Shown: positions 1 through 4,847, numbered from the stretch's first letter. The stretch: 18,120 bases of DNA from UMGS172 sp964424555 (GCA_964424555.1 CAYRIX010000033.1:1-18120); one strand, 5' to 3'. Made by a program: numbers and translations. The notes: generated by a model from the sequence alone, not told the origin.

Positions 1-97
1 GCTGACTACGCTTTTTATGCCTTTGCCAAATAAGGATCGCAAGATCCATCATTCCACATCCAACCATCCATGAAATCCAAAGATAAACAAAAAACAT
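1..97 (-). CDS. Small membrane protein, partial (runs off the left edge)
   Basis: A leftward reading frame opens with ATG at 97-95, behind an AAGGAG ribosome binding site at 106-111 (spacing 8), and stays open to the window edge (32 codons seen). The visible protein starts MFFVYLWISWMVGCGMMDLA, is hydrophobic through about residue 24, and then turns basic (RHKKR), as expected of a single-pass inner membrane peptide with a cytoplasmic C-terminal side. Its start lies 15 bases after the stop of the excisionase-like gene, so it is probably the next gene in the same early operon. I do not recognise a family. The frame is supported mainly by the ribosome binding site, the spacing and the hydrophobic profile. 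Confidence 0.5.
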   Translation of the reverse strand, partial: MFFVYLWISWMVGCGMMDLAILIWQRHKKRSQ

Positions 98-112
98 ATT
101 TTCATCTCCTTA

Positions 113-307
113 TTAACTTAATTCCCTTGCTAAAACGATCTTAGATATACGTTTGGTTGTTTTATCAAAGGGATATCTCTTACTGACTGTTTGCCGACAC
201 AGCCCCGTATATTTTGCAACATCAAGCTGCGTAAGTAATTCCTTGTCCGGAAACCTTTCGTCAAGCCGTTCCAAATGATCTCTATAACACACTTTCTCTC
301 TTGGCAC
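113..307 (-). CDS. Excisionase-like small helix-turn-helix protein
   Basis: A 64-residue protein starting with GTG at 307-305. The start is set by AGGAGG placed 8 bases upstream. Residues about 24-46 (LLTQLDVAKYTGLCRQTVSK) read as a helix-turn-helix in which a DVAKYTG turn is followed by a TVSKRYPF recognition helix and wing, and the C-terminal ISKIVLARELS completes the pattern. This is typical of the small excisionase/MerR-like DNA-binding proteins of Firmicutes prophages and ICEs. The gene lies downstream of the DUF739 gene in the leftward early operon. A perfect copy of the element's operator lies 74 bases upstream of its start. A role as recombination directionality factor for the integrase at 3252-4301 is inference, and a plain transcription regulator is the alternative. 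Confidence 0.65.
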   Translation of the reverse strand: MPREKVCYRDHLERLDERFPDKELLTQLDVAKYTGLCRQTVSKRYPFDKTTKRISKIVLARELS

Positions 308-355
308 TCAACTCACCTCCTGCTCCGGCACAGTATATGTATTGTTTTTTTGCTT

Positions 356-397
356 TTATAAGCTATTGAACAAGATTTCCGTTCAACGCTTTTGAAC
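356..397 (-). promoter_or_regulatory. Operator copy and weak promoter ahead of the excisionase-like gene
   Basis: A perfect inverted repeat, GTTCAA-CGCTT-TTGAAC, lies at 381-397, with an extra half-site TTGAAC at 366-371. It matches the operator in the repressor/DUF739 intergenic region, so the same repressor probably binds here. It overlaps the last codons of the DUF739 gene. On the leftward strand, TTGAAC (386-381) and TTATAA (361-356) are 19 bases apart and could form a secondary promoter for the excisionase-like gene. The spacing is long, so the promoter is less certain than the operator. Confidence 0.55.
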
Positions 398-607
398 TTT
401 GAGCTTAAAAAAATATAAATTAATCTCATACTCTGGAATTCCTAAAAGTTCGCACGCTTTAGTTATTTCAGGTTGTTTCCAAGGCACTCTTCCATTCATT
501 TTTAGAGAAATTGTTCTCTCAGAAAGCCCCATGGCTTTCGCAAATCTTCCTCTATTCTGATAAATCTGCGTAATTTTGCCATCCAACATTGAGTAATCGT
601 AATTCAT
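383..607 (-). CDS. DUF739 family Cro-like regulator
   Basis: A 74-residue protein with ATG at 607-605 behind AGGAGG. It opens with YDYSMLDGKI, has a helix-turn-helix at about residues 21-45 (RFAKAMGLSERTISLKMNGR), and ends with the stretch LLGIPEYEINLYFFKLKVQK. This order and the YFF-x-x-KVQ ending are characteristic of DUF739, small phage proteins encoded divergently from a CI-like repressor. It is the first gene of the leftward early operon and is driven by the strong promoter at 649-677. By position it is the Cro counterpart that would promote excision or lytic genes. Its operator binding is inferred from position only. Confidence 0.82.
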   Translation of the reverse strand: MNYDYSMLDGKITQIYQNRGRFAKAMGLSERTISLKMNGRVPWKQPEITKACELLGIPEYEINLYFFKLKVQKR

Positions 608-624
608 AATCTGCCCTCCTTTCT

Positions 625-641
625 GTTCAATCGCTTTGAAC
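625..641. promoter_or_regulatory. Repressor operator at the early promoter start site
   Basis: A perfect inverted repeat, GTTCAA-TCGCT-TTGAAC, 17 bases long. It begins 7 bases downstream of the -10 box of the leftward early promoter, covering the expected transcription start and first transcribed bases. A protein bound here would block initiation. The same arms and 5-base spacer recur at 381-397 and, imperfectly, at 685-701. Confidence 0.75.
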
Positions 642-648
642 TATCTGT

Positions 649-677
649 ATAATATCACGCTTTACACAAGTTGTCAA
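649..677 (-). promoter_or_regulatory. Leftward early promoter (DUF739 operon)
   Basis: On the minus strand, TTGACA (677-672) and TATTAT (654-649) are separated by exactly 17 bases, a near-consensus sigma-A promoter. Transcription would start near 642, inside the operator at 625-641, and enter the DUF739 gene. Confidence 0.82.
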
Positions 678-684
678 CATTTAA

Positions 685-701
685 ATTCAAAATTAATGAA
701 C
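685..701. promoter_or_regulatory. Third, imperfect operator copy between the divergent promoters
   Basis: ATTCAA-AATTA-ATGAAC has the same 6-5-6 layout as the two perfect operators, with one change per arm. It sits just upstream of the -35 box of the leftward promoter and 17 bases before the -35 box of the repressor promoter. From here a repressor could affect both promoters, as in other lysogeny switches. Confidence 0.6.
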
Positions 702-718
702 TTTTTTTCATTTTTATA

Positions 719-747
719 TTGAACTTTAATTCAAAAAGTGATATAAT
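719..747 (+). promoter_or_regulatory. Repressor gene promoter
   Basis: TTGAAC (719-724) and TATAAT (742-747) are 17 bases apart. The -35 hexamer is identical to an operator half-site, which suggests that the repressor controls its own gene. The expected start at about 754 coincides with the ribosome binding site GAGGTG at 754-759, so the leader is extremely short. Confidence 0.75.
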
Positions 748-765
748 CACATCGAGGTGATAAAA

Positions 766-1188
766 ATGAAGAAAGAAAACACTTCAATAAGATTAAAGAA
801 AATTATGAACGAGCGTGGTTTAAAACAAGTAGATATTTTAGAGATGGCAAAACCATACTGTATAAAATATCATGTAAAATTAAACAAAAACGATTTAAGT
901 CAATATGTGTCAGGTAAGGTTGAACCTGGTCAAAACAAACTTTCTATTCTTGGTCTTACTTTAAACGTTTCTGAAGCTTGGTTAATGGGCTATGATGTGC
1001 CTATTGCGAGACAACCGTTAGATAAGTCTTTTTCCGAACACGGCCAACCCAATGAGCGAGATTGTATAAACAACATAATTAAAATAGCCGGTCGAGACGG
1101 TAGCTACGTTGAAAGGAAGCTAACCGACGACCAGCTTGATCTAATTAAGAGAATGATCGAGCAAATGCCTGATGCTGACGATTTATAA
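766..1188 (+). CDS. CI-like XRE family repressor
   Basis: A 140-residue protein with an N-terminal XRE helix-turn-helix at about residues 4-65. It reads IRLKKIMNERGLKQVDILEM, then LNKNDLSQYVSGKVEPGQNK as recognition helix and following turn, then LTLNVSEAWLMGYDVP, the usual end of this fold. The C-terminal half (about 75-140) is short and acidic, with no LexA-type Ser-Lys peptidase signature, so this is not a self-cleaving repressor. An in-frame GTG at 757 is possible, but it falls inside the GAGGTG ribosome binding site, so ATG 766 (spacing 6) is chosen. The gene diverges from DUF739 and converges on immA. By position and fold it maintains the integrated state. Inactivation by the neighbouring protease is inferred from the ICEBs1 ImmR/ImmA precedent. 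Confidence 0.82.
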   Translation: MKKENTSIRLKKIMNERGLKQVDILEMAKPYCIKYHVKLNKNDLSQYVSGKVEPGQNKLSILGLTLNVSEAWLMGYDVPIARQPLDKSFSEHGQPNERDCINNIIKIAGRDGSYVERKLTDDQLDLIKRMIEQMPDADDL

Positions 1189-1737
1189 TTTGTTATGCTG
1201 TATGTATTGCATGAAATTTGAATAAACTTTTTGCTCAAGCGGAGATTTTAAAAAAGCACTACGCTTATATAATATCTCCATACGCTCGGCTCGAAATTGT
1301 GCAGCTTGATTGCTGATATGGCATAAGCGTGAAATATCTTTTGCAGTTTTGCAACCGCACCCCCACAACACACAGGCTGGCGCAAGCAATCTCGACGCAA
1401 AGATATTGGCTGCTCTTTCGATTGGATTGTCTTCATTAGACGGCTCTCGATTTACAAGCTCATACTTCCCTACGTGACCTAACAATATGTGCCCTAGTTC
1501 ATGTGCAGCAGTAAATCTCTGGCGTTCATGAGAATCATATTGATTGACGAAAATGACTGCTTTGCCGTCTATTATTGTACTTTCGCCAGAGTTTCCATCC
1601 ATCGGCTCATACAGTTTAATCGCAATTCCCATGTTTTTACAAATACTGCTTACTGAGATGGGCAGTGCTGTAACATTCTCTTTTATCAATACTTCCCATG
1701 CGAGATCCCGTGATATTTTATACTCACTATAGTGCAT
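1183..1737 (-). CDS. ImmA/IrrE family metallo-endopeptidase
   Basis: A 184-residue zinc protease. HELGH at residues 79-83 gives two zinc-binding histidines and the catalytic glutamate, and E107 in NPIERAANIFASRLLAP is the expected third ligand. The MHYSEYKISRDLAWEVL start is typical of ImmA proteins. A longer frame from a TTG at 1758 lacks a ribosome binding site, while ATG 1737-1735 follows AGAGG, so the shorter start is used. In ICEBs1 and related phages, ImmA cleaves the ImmR repressor after a DNA damage or cell-cell signal. Here the gene faces the repressor gene instead of following it, and the two stop codons share TTATAA at 1183-1188. The two genes therefore need separate promoters. No protein-protein signal input gene is visible. 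Confidence 0.88.
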   Translation of the reverse strand: MHYSEYKISRDLAWEVLIKENVTALPISVSSICKNMGIAIKLYEPMDGNSGESTIIDGKAVIFVNQYDSHERQRFTAAHELGHILLGHVGKYELVNREPSNEDNPIERAANIFASRLLAPACVLWGCGCKTAKDISRLCHISNQAAQFRAERMEILYKRSAFLKSPLEQKVYSNFMQYIQHNKL

Positions 1738-1802
1738 TATACCTCTACCCCTTTTCAACTTAAATTTTAAGGGAATGAGGTATATAAATCATCAGGTAAA
1801 TA

Positions 1803-1832
1803 TTGGAAATTATATCATTGCAAGTTTAATAT
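1803..1832 (+). promoter_or_regulatory. Possible promoter of the HIRAN gene
   Basis: TTGGAA (1803-1808) and TAATAT (1827-1832) are 18 bases apart, 26 bases before the start codon at 1858. The region is AT-rich, so chance matches are likely. Only the position favours this one. Confidence 0.35.
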
Positions 1833-1857
1833 ATACATAACAATCAGGAGAAACCGA

Positions 1858-3111
1858 ATGATTACTAAAGATTTTATGACTGATACCAAAATCGTGGGTG
1901 TTTCGCAATTTAATGACAAAGGTATCCCCATACAAATGATTCTGTCTAATCTCAAATCGGGAGAGCGTTTAACTTTTCTTAGGGATTACGGCAATAAACA
2001 TGATAATAATGCGATTAAAGTTTTTTCGTGGGATGGTCATGAGCTTACACACATAGGCTATATTTCAAGAGAACTTGCCGCCGAAATCGCTCCTTTTCTT
2101 GACAAAAATATGAGCTGTAGTTTAGAGGGCATTATACACGAAATCACAGGTGGCGCCGATGATAAAAACTACGGTTGTAATATTCGAATATGGATACAAT
2201 CACCTGATGAACCTACTTATGAATATGATAAGTTTTTTCAAGAAGAATACCGTAAGCAGAATCAACGCCAAGGCGCAAACCAATATTCAAAAAACAAACC
2301 AAATAGTAAAAATAATATCACGACCATTTTGTTATGGTCGCTTATTATCGTCTTAACTTTTGTCGTAATTACACAAATATTCGGCGGTATTCAAAGCGAT
2401 AATACTTCTTCTCTTTCCAACAGTTCTGCTGAGGTTGTAGACAAAAGTCTTATCACGTTAAACGAGTACAACCAACTAAAAACCGGTATGTCAAGAAGTG
2501 AAGTGTACAACATAATTGGCTCGTATGGTAAAAAGGTTTCTGAGAGTTCATCTGATGGTTATAGAATAGTAATGTATTCTTATGATGGTTACGGAAGTTT
2601 GGGAGCAAATGCTCAGCTTATGTTTGAAAACGGCAGCCTTAGCACAATGTCTCAGTACGGCTTAGATTATTATTTTGATAGCAATTCCGAAAATTCAAAC
2701 TCTTCTAACAGTTCAACTACTCATAATGCATCATCTTCTATCACATTATCAATTAACGAAGAAAAACCTCCAATTGAGATGAAGGATGTTCACTTTAATG
2801 TTACCGTTTTACCTCCTGACACTGTAGGGACAATTTGGTTGGAGGCGACGTATAAAAACAATTCAAAATATCCAATCACATACGTTGATGCGACGGTTCT
2901 GCTTAAAGATACCAATGAAAAAGTGTACTTAACAAGTATCGATACTGTACTCCCCGGAGAAACATCACCGGTTTTTGATACATTTGGACCAAAATCGCTA
3001 AAGAGTGACGATATCGATTTCTTGGCGTGTACTTTTAAGATCAGAGATGACAACGGAGAAGAAATGTACGTAAGTTGGGATTTAAAACTCGGAACATACG
3101 AAATATACTAA
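1858..3111 (+). CDS. Membrane-anchored HIRAN-domain protein with BLIP/BamE-like and C-terminal beta domains
   Basis: A 417-residue multidomain protein with ATG 1858 behind CAGGAG (spacing 7). Residues about 9-115 look like a HIRAN domain (KIVGVSQFND, then LRDYGNKHDNNAIKVF, then HIGYISRELAAEIAPFL). This fold is known from SNF2 helicases and stand-alone bacterial proteins, where it binds DNA ends. A single transmembrane helix follows at about 154-177. Residues about 197-270 resemble the SmpA/BamE/BLIP-like fold (LNEYNQLKTGMSRSEVYNII with a GSYGKKVSES turn). A Ser/Asn-rich linker at 274-296 leads to an all-beta domain at 297-417 resembling extracellular FxLYD-type repeats. Topology would put HIRAN in the cytoplasm and the rest outside. 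It is encoded between immA and int, a usual place for lysogenic-conversion or defence cargo. The domain calls are by eye, and the biological role is unknown. Confidence 0.7.
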   Translation: MITKDFMTDTKIVGVSQFNDKGIPIQMILSNLKSGERLTFLRDYGNKHDNNAIKVFSWDGHELTHIGYISRELAAEIAPFLDKNMSCSLEGIIHEITGGADDKNYGCNIRIWIQSPDEPTYEYDKFFQEEYRKQNQRQGANQYSKNKPNSKNNITTILLWSLIIVLTFVVITQIFGGIQSDNTSSLSNSSAEVVDKSLITLNEYNQLKTGMSRSEVYNIIGSYGKKVSESSSDGYRIVMYSYDGYGSLGANAQLMFENGSLSTMSQYGLDYYFDSNSENSNSSNSSTTHNASSSITLSINEEKPPIEMKDVHFNVTVLPPDTVGTIWLEATYKNNSKYPITYVDATVLLKDTNEKVYLTSIDTVLPGETSPVFDTFGPKSLKSDDIDFLACTFKIRDDNGEEMYVSWDLKLGTYEIY

Positions 3112-3112
3112 A

Positions 3113-3198
3113 ATAAAAAAACTCCCCTACCCTGCGCTAACAGGATAAGGGAGAACTGACGGACAGAGCCGTACAACACGTAAGCCTCGGAAACTTAC
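3113..3198 (-). ncRNA. Candidate small RNA antisense to the integrase leader
   Basis: The minus strand carries a complete small transcription unit of about 86 bases. It has a promoter at 3205-3233, a 5' hairpin GTAAG/CTTAC (3180-3184 with 3194-3198) right at the predicted start, a second hairpin ACGG-loop-CCGT (3160-3173) with a six-base CTCTGT loop, and a strong terminator hairpin with a T-run. No reading frame of note lies inside. The segment TTGTACGGCTCTGTC (3176-3162) repeats 13 of 15 bases of the upstream arm of the integrase leader hairpin. It could therefore pair in trans with GAGTGGTACAA (3239-3249), which holds the integrase ribosome binding site: 9 Watson-Crick pairs, one wobble, one mismatch. 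Regulation of integrase translation is inference. A leader of some other transcript is the alternative. Confidence 0.6.
3115..3153 (-). terminator. Rho-independent terminator of the candidate small RNA
   Basis: Arms 3122-3134 and 3141-3153 enclose a six-base loop. Read as minus-strand RNA, all 13 positions pair, two as G-U wobbles. On the plus strand the same two positions are C-A mismatches, so the structure favours the minus strand. A T-run of seven (A-run 3115-3121 on the plus strand) follows directly. On the plus strand there is no T-run, so transcripts from the HIRAN gene could read through into int. Confidence 0.78.
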
Positions 3199-3250
3199 AT
3201 ATGTATTGTACCACTCTGTCTTGGGAAAATCAAGAAAGGAGTGGTACAAT
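3162..3250 (+). promoter_or_regulatory. int leader: Integrase leader with alternative hairpins that hide or free the ribosome binding site
   Basis: Three related arms are present. Arm 2 (3205-3216, ATTGTACCACTC) is a perfect 12-base complement of arm 3 (3239-3250), which contains part of the integrase ribosome binding site AAGGAG (3236-3241). A nested TCTTG/CAAGA stem (3219-3223 with 3231-3235) strengthens that hairpin. Arm 1 (3162-3176) pairs with arm 2 extended (3206-3220) at 13 of 15 positions and encloses a small GTAAG/CTTAC stem. Pairing 1-2 and pairing 2-3 exclude each other, as in a translational attenuator. Such repeats could also be protein-binding sites on DNA. Confidence 0.55.
3205..3233 (-). 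promoter_or_regulatory. Promoter of the candidate small RNA
   Basis: On the minus strand TTGATT (3233-3228) and TACAAT (3210-3205) are 17 bases apart, matching the sigma-A consensus at 4/6 and 5/6. Transcription would start near 3198. The promoter lies inside the inverted repeat of the integrase leader. Confidence 0.6.
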
Positions 3251-3251
3251 A

Positions 3252-4301
3252 ATGAAAAAAAGAGCTGACGGCCGATATGTAAAGGTCGTCACAATCGACG
3301 GTAAAAGACTTAGCTTCTACAGTCGTGAGGCCACCGAAAAGAAAGCCGAAAAGGATATTCAAAGGCAAATGGTGGAATATGCTCAAAAGCAAACACGTGG
3401 CATCGAATTCAACACGCTTGCTGACCAATGGGAAAACGTCCATTATCCTAATATCGGCTATAATACCAAATGTAAATATGAGAGGGCGGCCAAAAGAATA
3501 GTCAAACATTTTGGTGATATTCCTGCCCGGCTAATAACAACGCTCGATGTACAGCGTTTTATTGACGGTATGGCGGCACTTAGCTACGCAAGAGATACTG
3601 TGTCTTGCCATTTAAGTGTAATGTCTCAGATCTTAAAATTCGGTGTTTTAAATGGATATGTTGATACAAACGTATGTGAGAATGTAAAAGTACCTCGAAA
3701 TCTTAAGAAGACAAGCTATGCAATGCCAACACCTGAAGAAATTAAAATAGCAATGTCTTCAGTAGATAAGCATTTTGGTTTATACGCATATATGGCAATC
3801 ATGACCGGCATGCGACGGGAAGAATTGCTCGCTTTAACTCGTAACGATATAGATTTAAAAAAGCAACAAATTCATGTTTCAAAAGCTATAGTATTTGAGG
3901 GTAACCGTCCGGTGGTTTCGCCAACCAAAACAAAATCAAGCCAACGAACCATTATTATTCCTCAACAGTTGGTAAAGGTTTTAAAAAAAGAAATATCCGG
4001 CAGCAAGGGGTACATCTTCAAGAACACGGTTGATCCGGAGTCGCCGATGACATTGCAGATGTTCAGAAAAGCCTATGCACGGTATCAAAAGGAAACAGGG
4101 CTCAAGGTGACATCACATTCCTTAAGGCATGGATACGCAACAATACTGTATGATGCTAACATCGATATTAAACAAGCACAACGGCAACTCGGCCACTCCA
4201 AAATCAACACAACAATGGATATATATACTCACATCAGTGAAGCAAGACAGGAAACCAATCGCTCCCAACTCAACAAATACCTTAAGAGTCTAAACACATG
4301 A
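3252..4301 (+). CDS. int: Tyrosine recombinase / integrase
   Basis: A 349-residue site-specific recombinase. The N-terminal basic segment (MKKRADGRYVKVV) and the SAM-like core-binding domain (about 52-145) precede the catalytic domain (about 158-345). All catalytic residues are visible: R188 in TGMRREELLAL, K226/K228 in the TKTKSSQRTIII hairpin, H289 and R292 in HSLRH, H315 in LGHS and nucleophile Y325 in MDIYTHI. The frame is open from ATG 3201, but ATG 3252 is chosen because AAGGAG lies 10 bases upstream and the protein from there has the usual family start. The gene reads straight into the tRNA-Thr attachment fragment 57 bases downstream, so this enzyme most likely catalyses insertion at that tRNA. 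The excisionase-like protein at 113-307 is the probable partner for excision. Translation may be limited by the leader hairpin. Confidence 0.95.
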   Translation: MKKRADGRYVKVVTIDGKRLSFYSREATEKKAEKDIQRQMVEYAQKQTRGIEFNTLADQWENVHYPNIGYNTKCKYERAAKRIVKHFGDIPARLITTLDVQRFIDGMAALSYARDTVSCHLSVMSQILKFGVLNGYVDTNVCENVKVPRNLKKTSYAMPTPEEIKIAMSSVDKHFGLYAYMAIMTGMRREELLALTRNDIDLKKQQIHVSKAIVFEGNRPVVSPTKTKSSQRTIIIPQQLVKVLKKEISGSKGYIFKNTVDPESPMTLQMFRKAYARYQKETGLKVTSHSLRHGYATILYDANIDIKQAQRQLGHSKINTTMDIYTHISEARQETNRSQLNKYLKSLNT

Positions 4302-4335
4302 ATTTAGTCAATTATTAGTCAGATATCGCAAATCA

Positions 4336-4355
4336 GGCTTTATAAAGCCGTTTTT
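4336..4355 (+). terminator. Integrase terminator
   Basis: A GGCTT-TATA-AAGCC hairpin (4336-4349) is followed by GTTTTT, 35 bases after the integrase stop and just inside the element boundary. The stem is short, so termination may be partial. Confidence 0.55.
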
Positions 4356-4357
4356 AT

Positions 4358-4406
4358 ATCCTTGGTAAGGATGAGGTCGGCAGTTCGAGTCTGCCTAACA
4401 GCTCCA
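4358..4406 (+). other. Attachment site: 3' half of a tRNA-Thr(GGT) gene
   Basis: The sequence is the 3' part of a tRNA. It holds an anticodon stem-loop ATCC-TTGGTAA-GGAT with anticodon GGT (4358-4372), a variable loop, a T stem GGCAG/CTGCC with loop TTCGAGT (4379-4395), acceptor strand TAACAGC (4396-4402), a discriminator base and CCA (4404-4406). No 5' half (expected GCTGTTA start, D arm) lies upstream, where integrase and its terminator are found instead. The base before 4358 would form only a T-G pair with position 43 of the tRNA, which suggests that identity with the intact gene begins at 4358. This is the usual att remnant left when an element inserts into a tRNA 3' end and restores the gene at its other end. 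Confidence 0.88.
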
Positions 4407-4407
4407 A

Positions 4408-4446
4408 AAAAGTCCTTGAGAGAAATCTCTAGGACTTTTGTTTTTT
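4408..4446 (+). terminator. Terminator of the original tRNA-Thr transcript
   Basis: AAAAGTCCT/AGGACTTTT (4408-4416 with 4431-4439) plus GAGA/TCTC around a GAAA loop is followed by a T-rich tail to 4446. It starts one base after the tRNA CCA end. It is therefore chromosomal and belonged to the tRNA gene before the element inserted. Confidence 0.85.
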
Positions 4447-4499
4447 GTAGTGCAACAATCAGCTTTTTAACATAAGCTAAAATATTTGTGAAAAAGTCC

Positions 4500-4528
4500 T
4501 TGAAATTCTATATGATATTCGGTATAAT
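4500..4528 (+). promoter_or_regulatory. Promoter of the small peptide gene
   Basis: TTGAAA (4500-4505) and a perfect TATAAT (4523-4528) are 17 bases apart, 42 bases before the start codon at 4571. No other gene is available for it. Confidence 0.75.
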
Positions 4529-4570
4529 GGTATTATCATTATTGAAGTATTAGAGAGAGGAGGATTTCAC

Positions 4571-4717
4571 ATGGAAAAGGAGTATACAAAGCCTGAGTTC
4601 CGTGTAGTATCCTTAGTCAGCAGTTCAGGCATTGCCGCAGACGGAGCCAGTTCTAACCCCAGTTCCCCTGAAGAGGACAAAGAACAGGGCTTCTTGCCTT
4701 GGGTCCCCATTAAGTAA
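4571..4717 (+). CDS. Small YxKP-type peptide, possible signalling or RiPP-like precursor
   Basis: A 48-residue reading frame with its own promoter, AGGAGG 7 bases before ATG, and a strong terminator 44 bases after the stop. These three signals make it a real single-gene unit despite its size. The peptide starts MEKEYTKPEFRVVSLVSSSG, the Y-x-K-P-E-x-x-V pattern seen at the N-terminus of many short Clostridia peptides, some of which are predicted precursors of modified peptides. The middle (about 26-39) is rich in Ser, Pro and acidic residues, and the end, GFLPWVPIK, is aromatic and proline-rich. There is no cysteine, no membrane segment, and no modification or export gene beside it in the window. 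Function is unknown. Confidence 0.65.
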   Translation: MEKEYTKPEFRVVSLVSSSGIAADGASSNPSSPEEDKEQGFLPWVPIK

Positions 4718-4760
4718 GTATGTCTAACCTTTGTCGTAACCAACAAAAGCAATACATAGA

Positions 4761-4800
4761 AATACCTGCAGCCTTTAAAACGGTTGCAGGTATTTTTCTT
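4761..4800 (+). terminator. Terminator after the small peptide gene
   Basis: A 13-pair stem (4761-4773 with 4782-4794, one G-T pair) around an 8-base loop is followed by a T-run to 4800. Confidence 0.85.
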
Positions 4801-4805
4801 TCACA

Positions 4806-4847
4806 TGAGTAAAATATAAACAACAAAGATGGGTTTACCATCTGTTG
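4806..4847 (-). terminator. Weak terminator of the Cthe_2159-like operon
   Basis: On the minus strand AGATGG-TAAAC-CCATCT (4843-4827), extended by CAAC/GTTG, is followed by TTTGTTGTTTATATTTT. The stop codon of the upstream gene lies in the loop. The T-run is interrupted, so strength is uncertain. Confidence 0.45.

Larger units (their letters stand above)
1..4406. mobile_element. Right end of a prophage or integrative element inserted in tRNA-Thr
   Basis: This block holds, in order, an early leftward operon (membrane protein, excisionase-like, DUF739), a divergent CI-like repressor, an ImmA-type protease, a HIRAN cargo gene and a tyrosine integrase that reads into a tRNA-Thr 3' fragment. That layout is the lysogeny and integration module of temperate phages and ICEs of Firmicutes. 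The right boundary is the tRNA fragment at 4358-4406. The left boundary, with the presumably intact tRNA-Thr gene, is outside the window. No structural, conjugation or replication genes are visible, so phage and ICE cannot be told apart. Base composition is clearly more AT-rich than in the genes right of 4800, which fits horizontal acquisition. Confidence 0.88.

Noticed and set aside
1737..1758. Upstream TTG start for ImmA adding seven residues
   Set aside because: No ribosome binding site precedes it, and the added residues fall on the AGAGG that serves the ATG at 1737.
1759..1771. 13-base palindrome CTTAAATTTTAAG upstream of immA
   Set aside because: Composed almost only of A and T in an AT-rich gap; no second copy supports an operator.
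3221..3250. Plus-strand promoter for int (TTGGGA, 18 bases, TACAAT)
   Set aside because: It would place the start at or beyond the integrase ATG, leaving no ribosome binding site in the message.
3195..3509. 104-codon minus-strand frame covering the integrase start
   Set aside because: It runs opposite conserved integrase sequence and the candidate small RNA promoter, and no ribosome binding site precedes its start.
4296..4406. A complete tRNA gene at the integrase end
   Set aside because: Only the anticodon stem through CCA is present; the upstream DNA is the integrase 3' end and its terminator.
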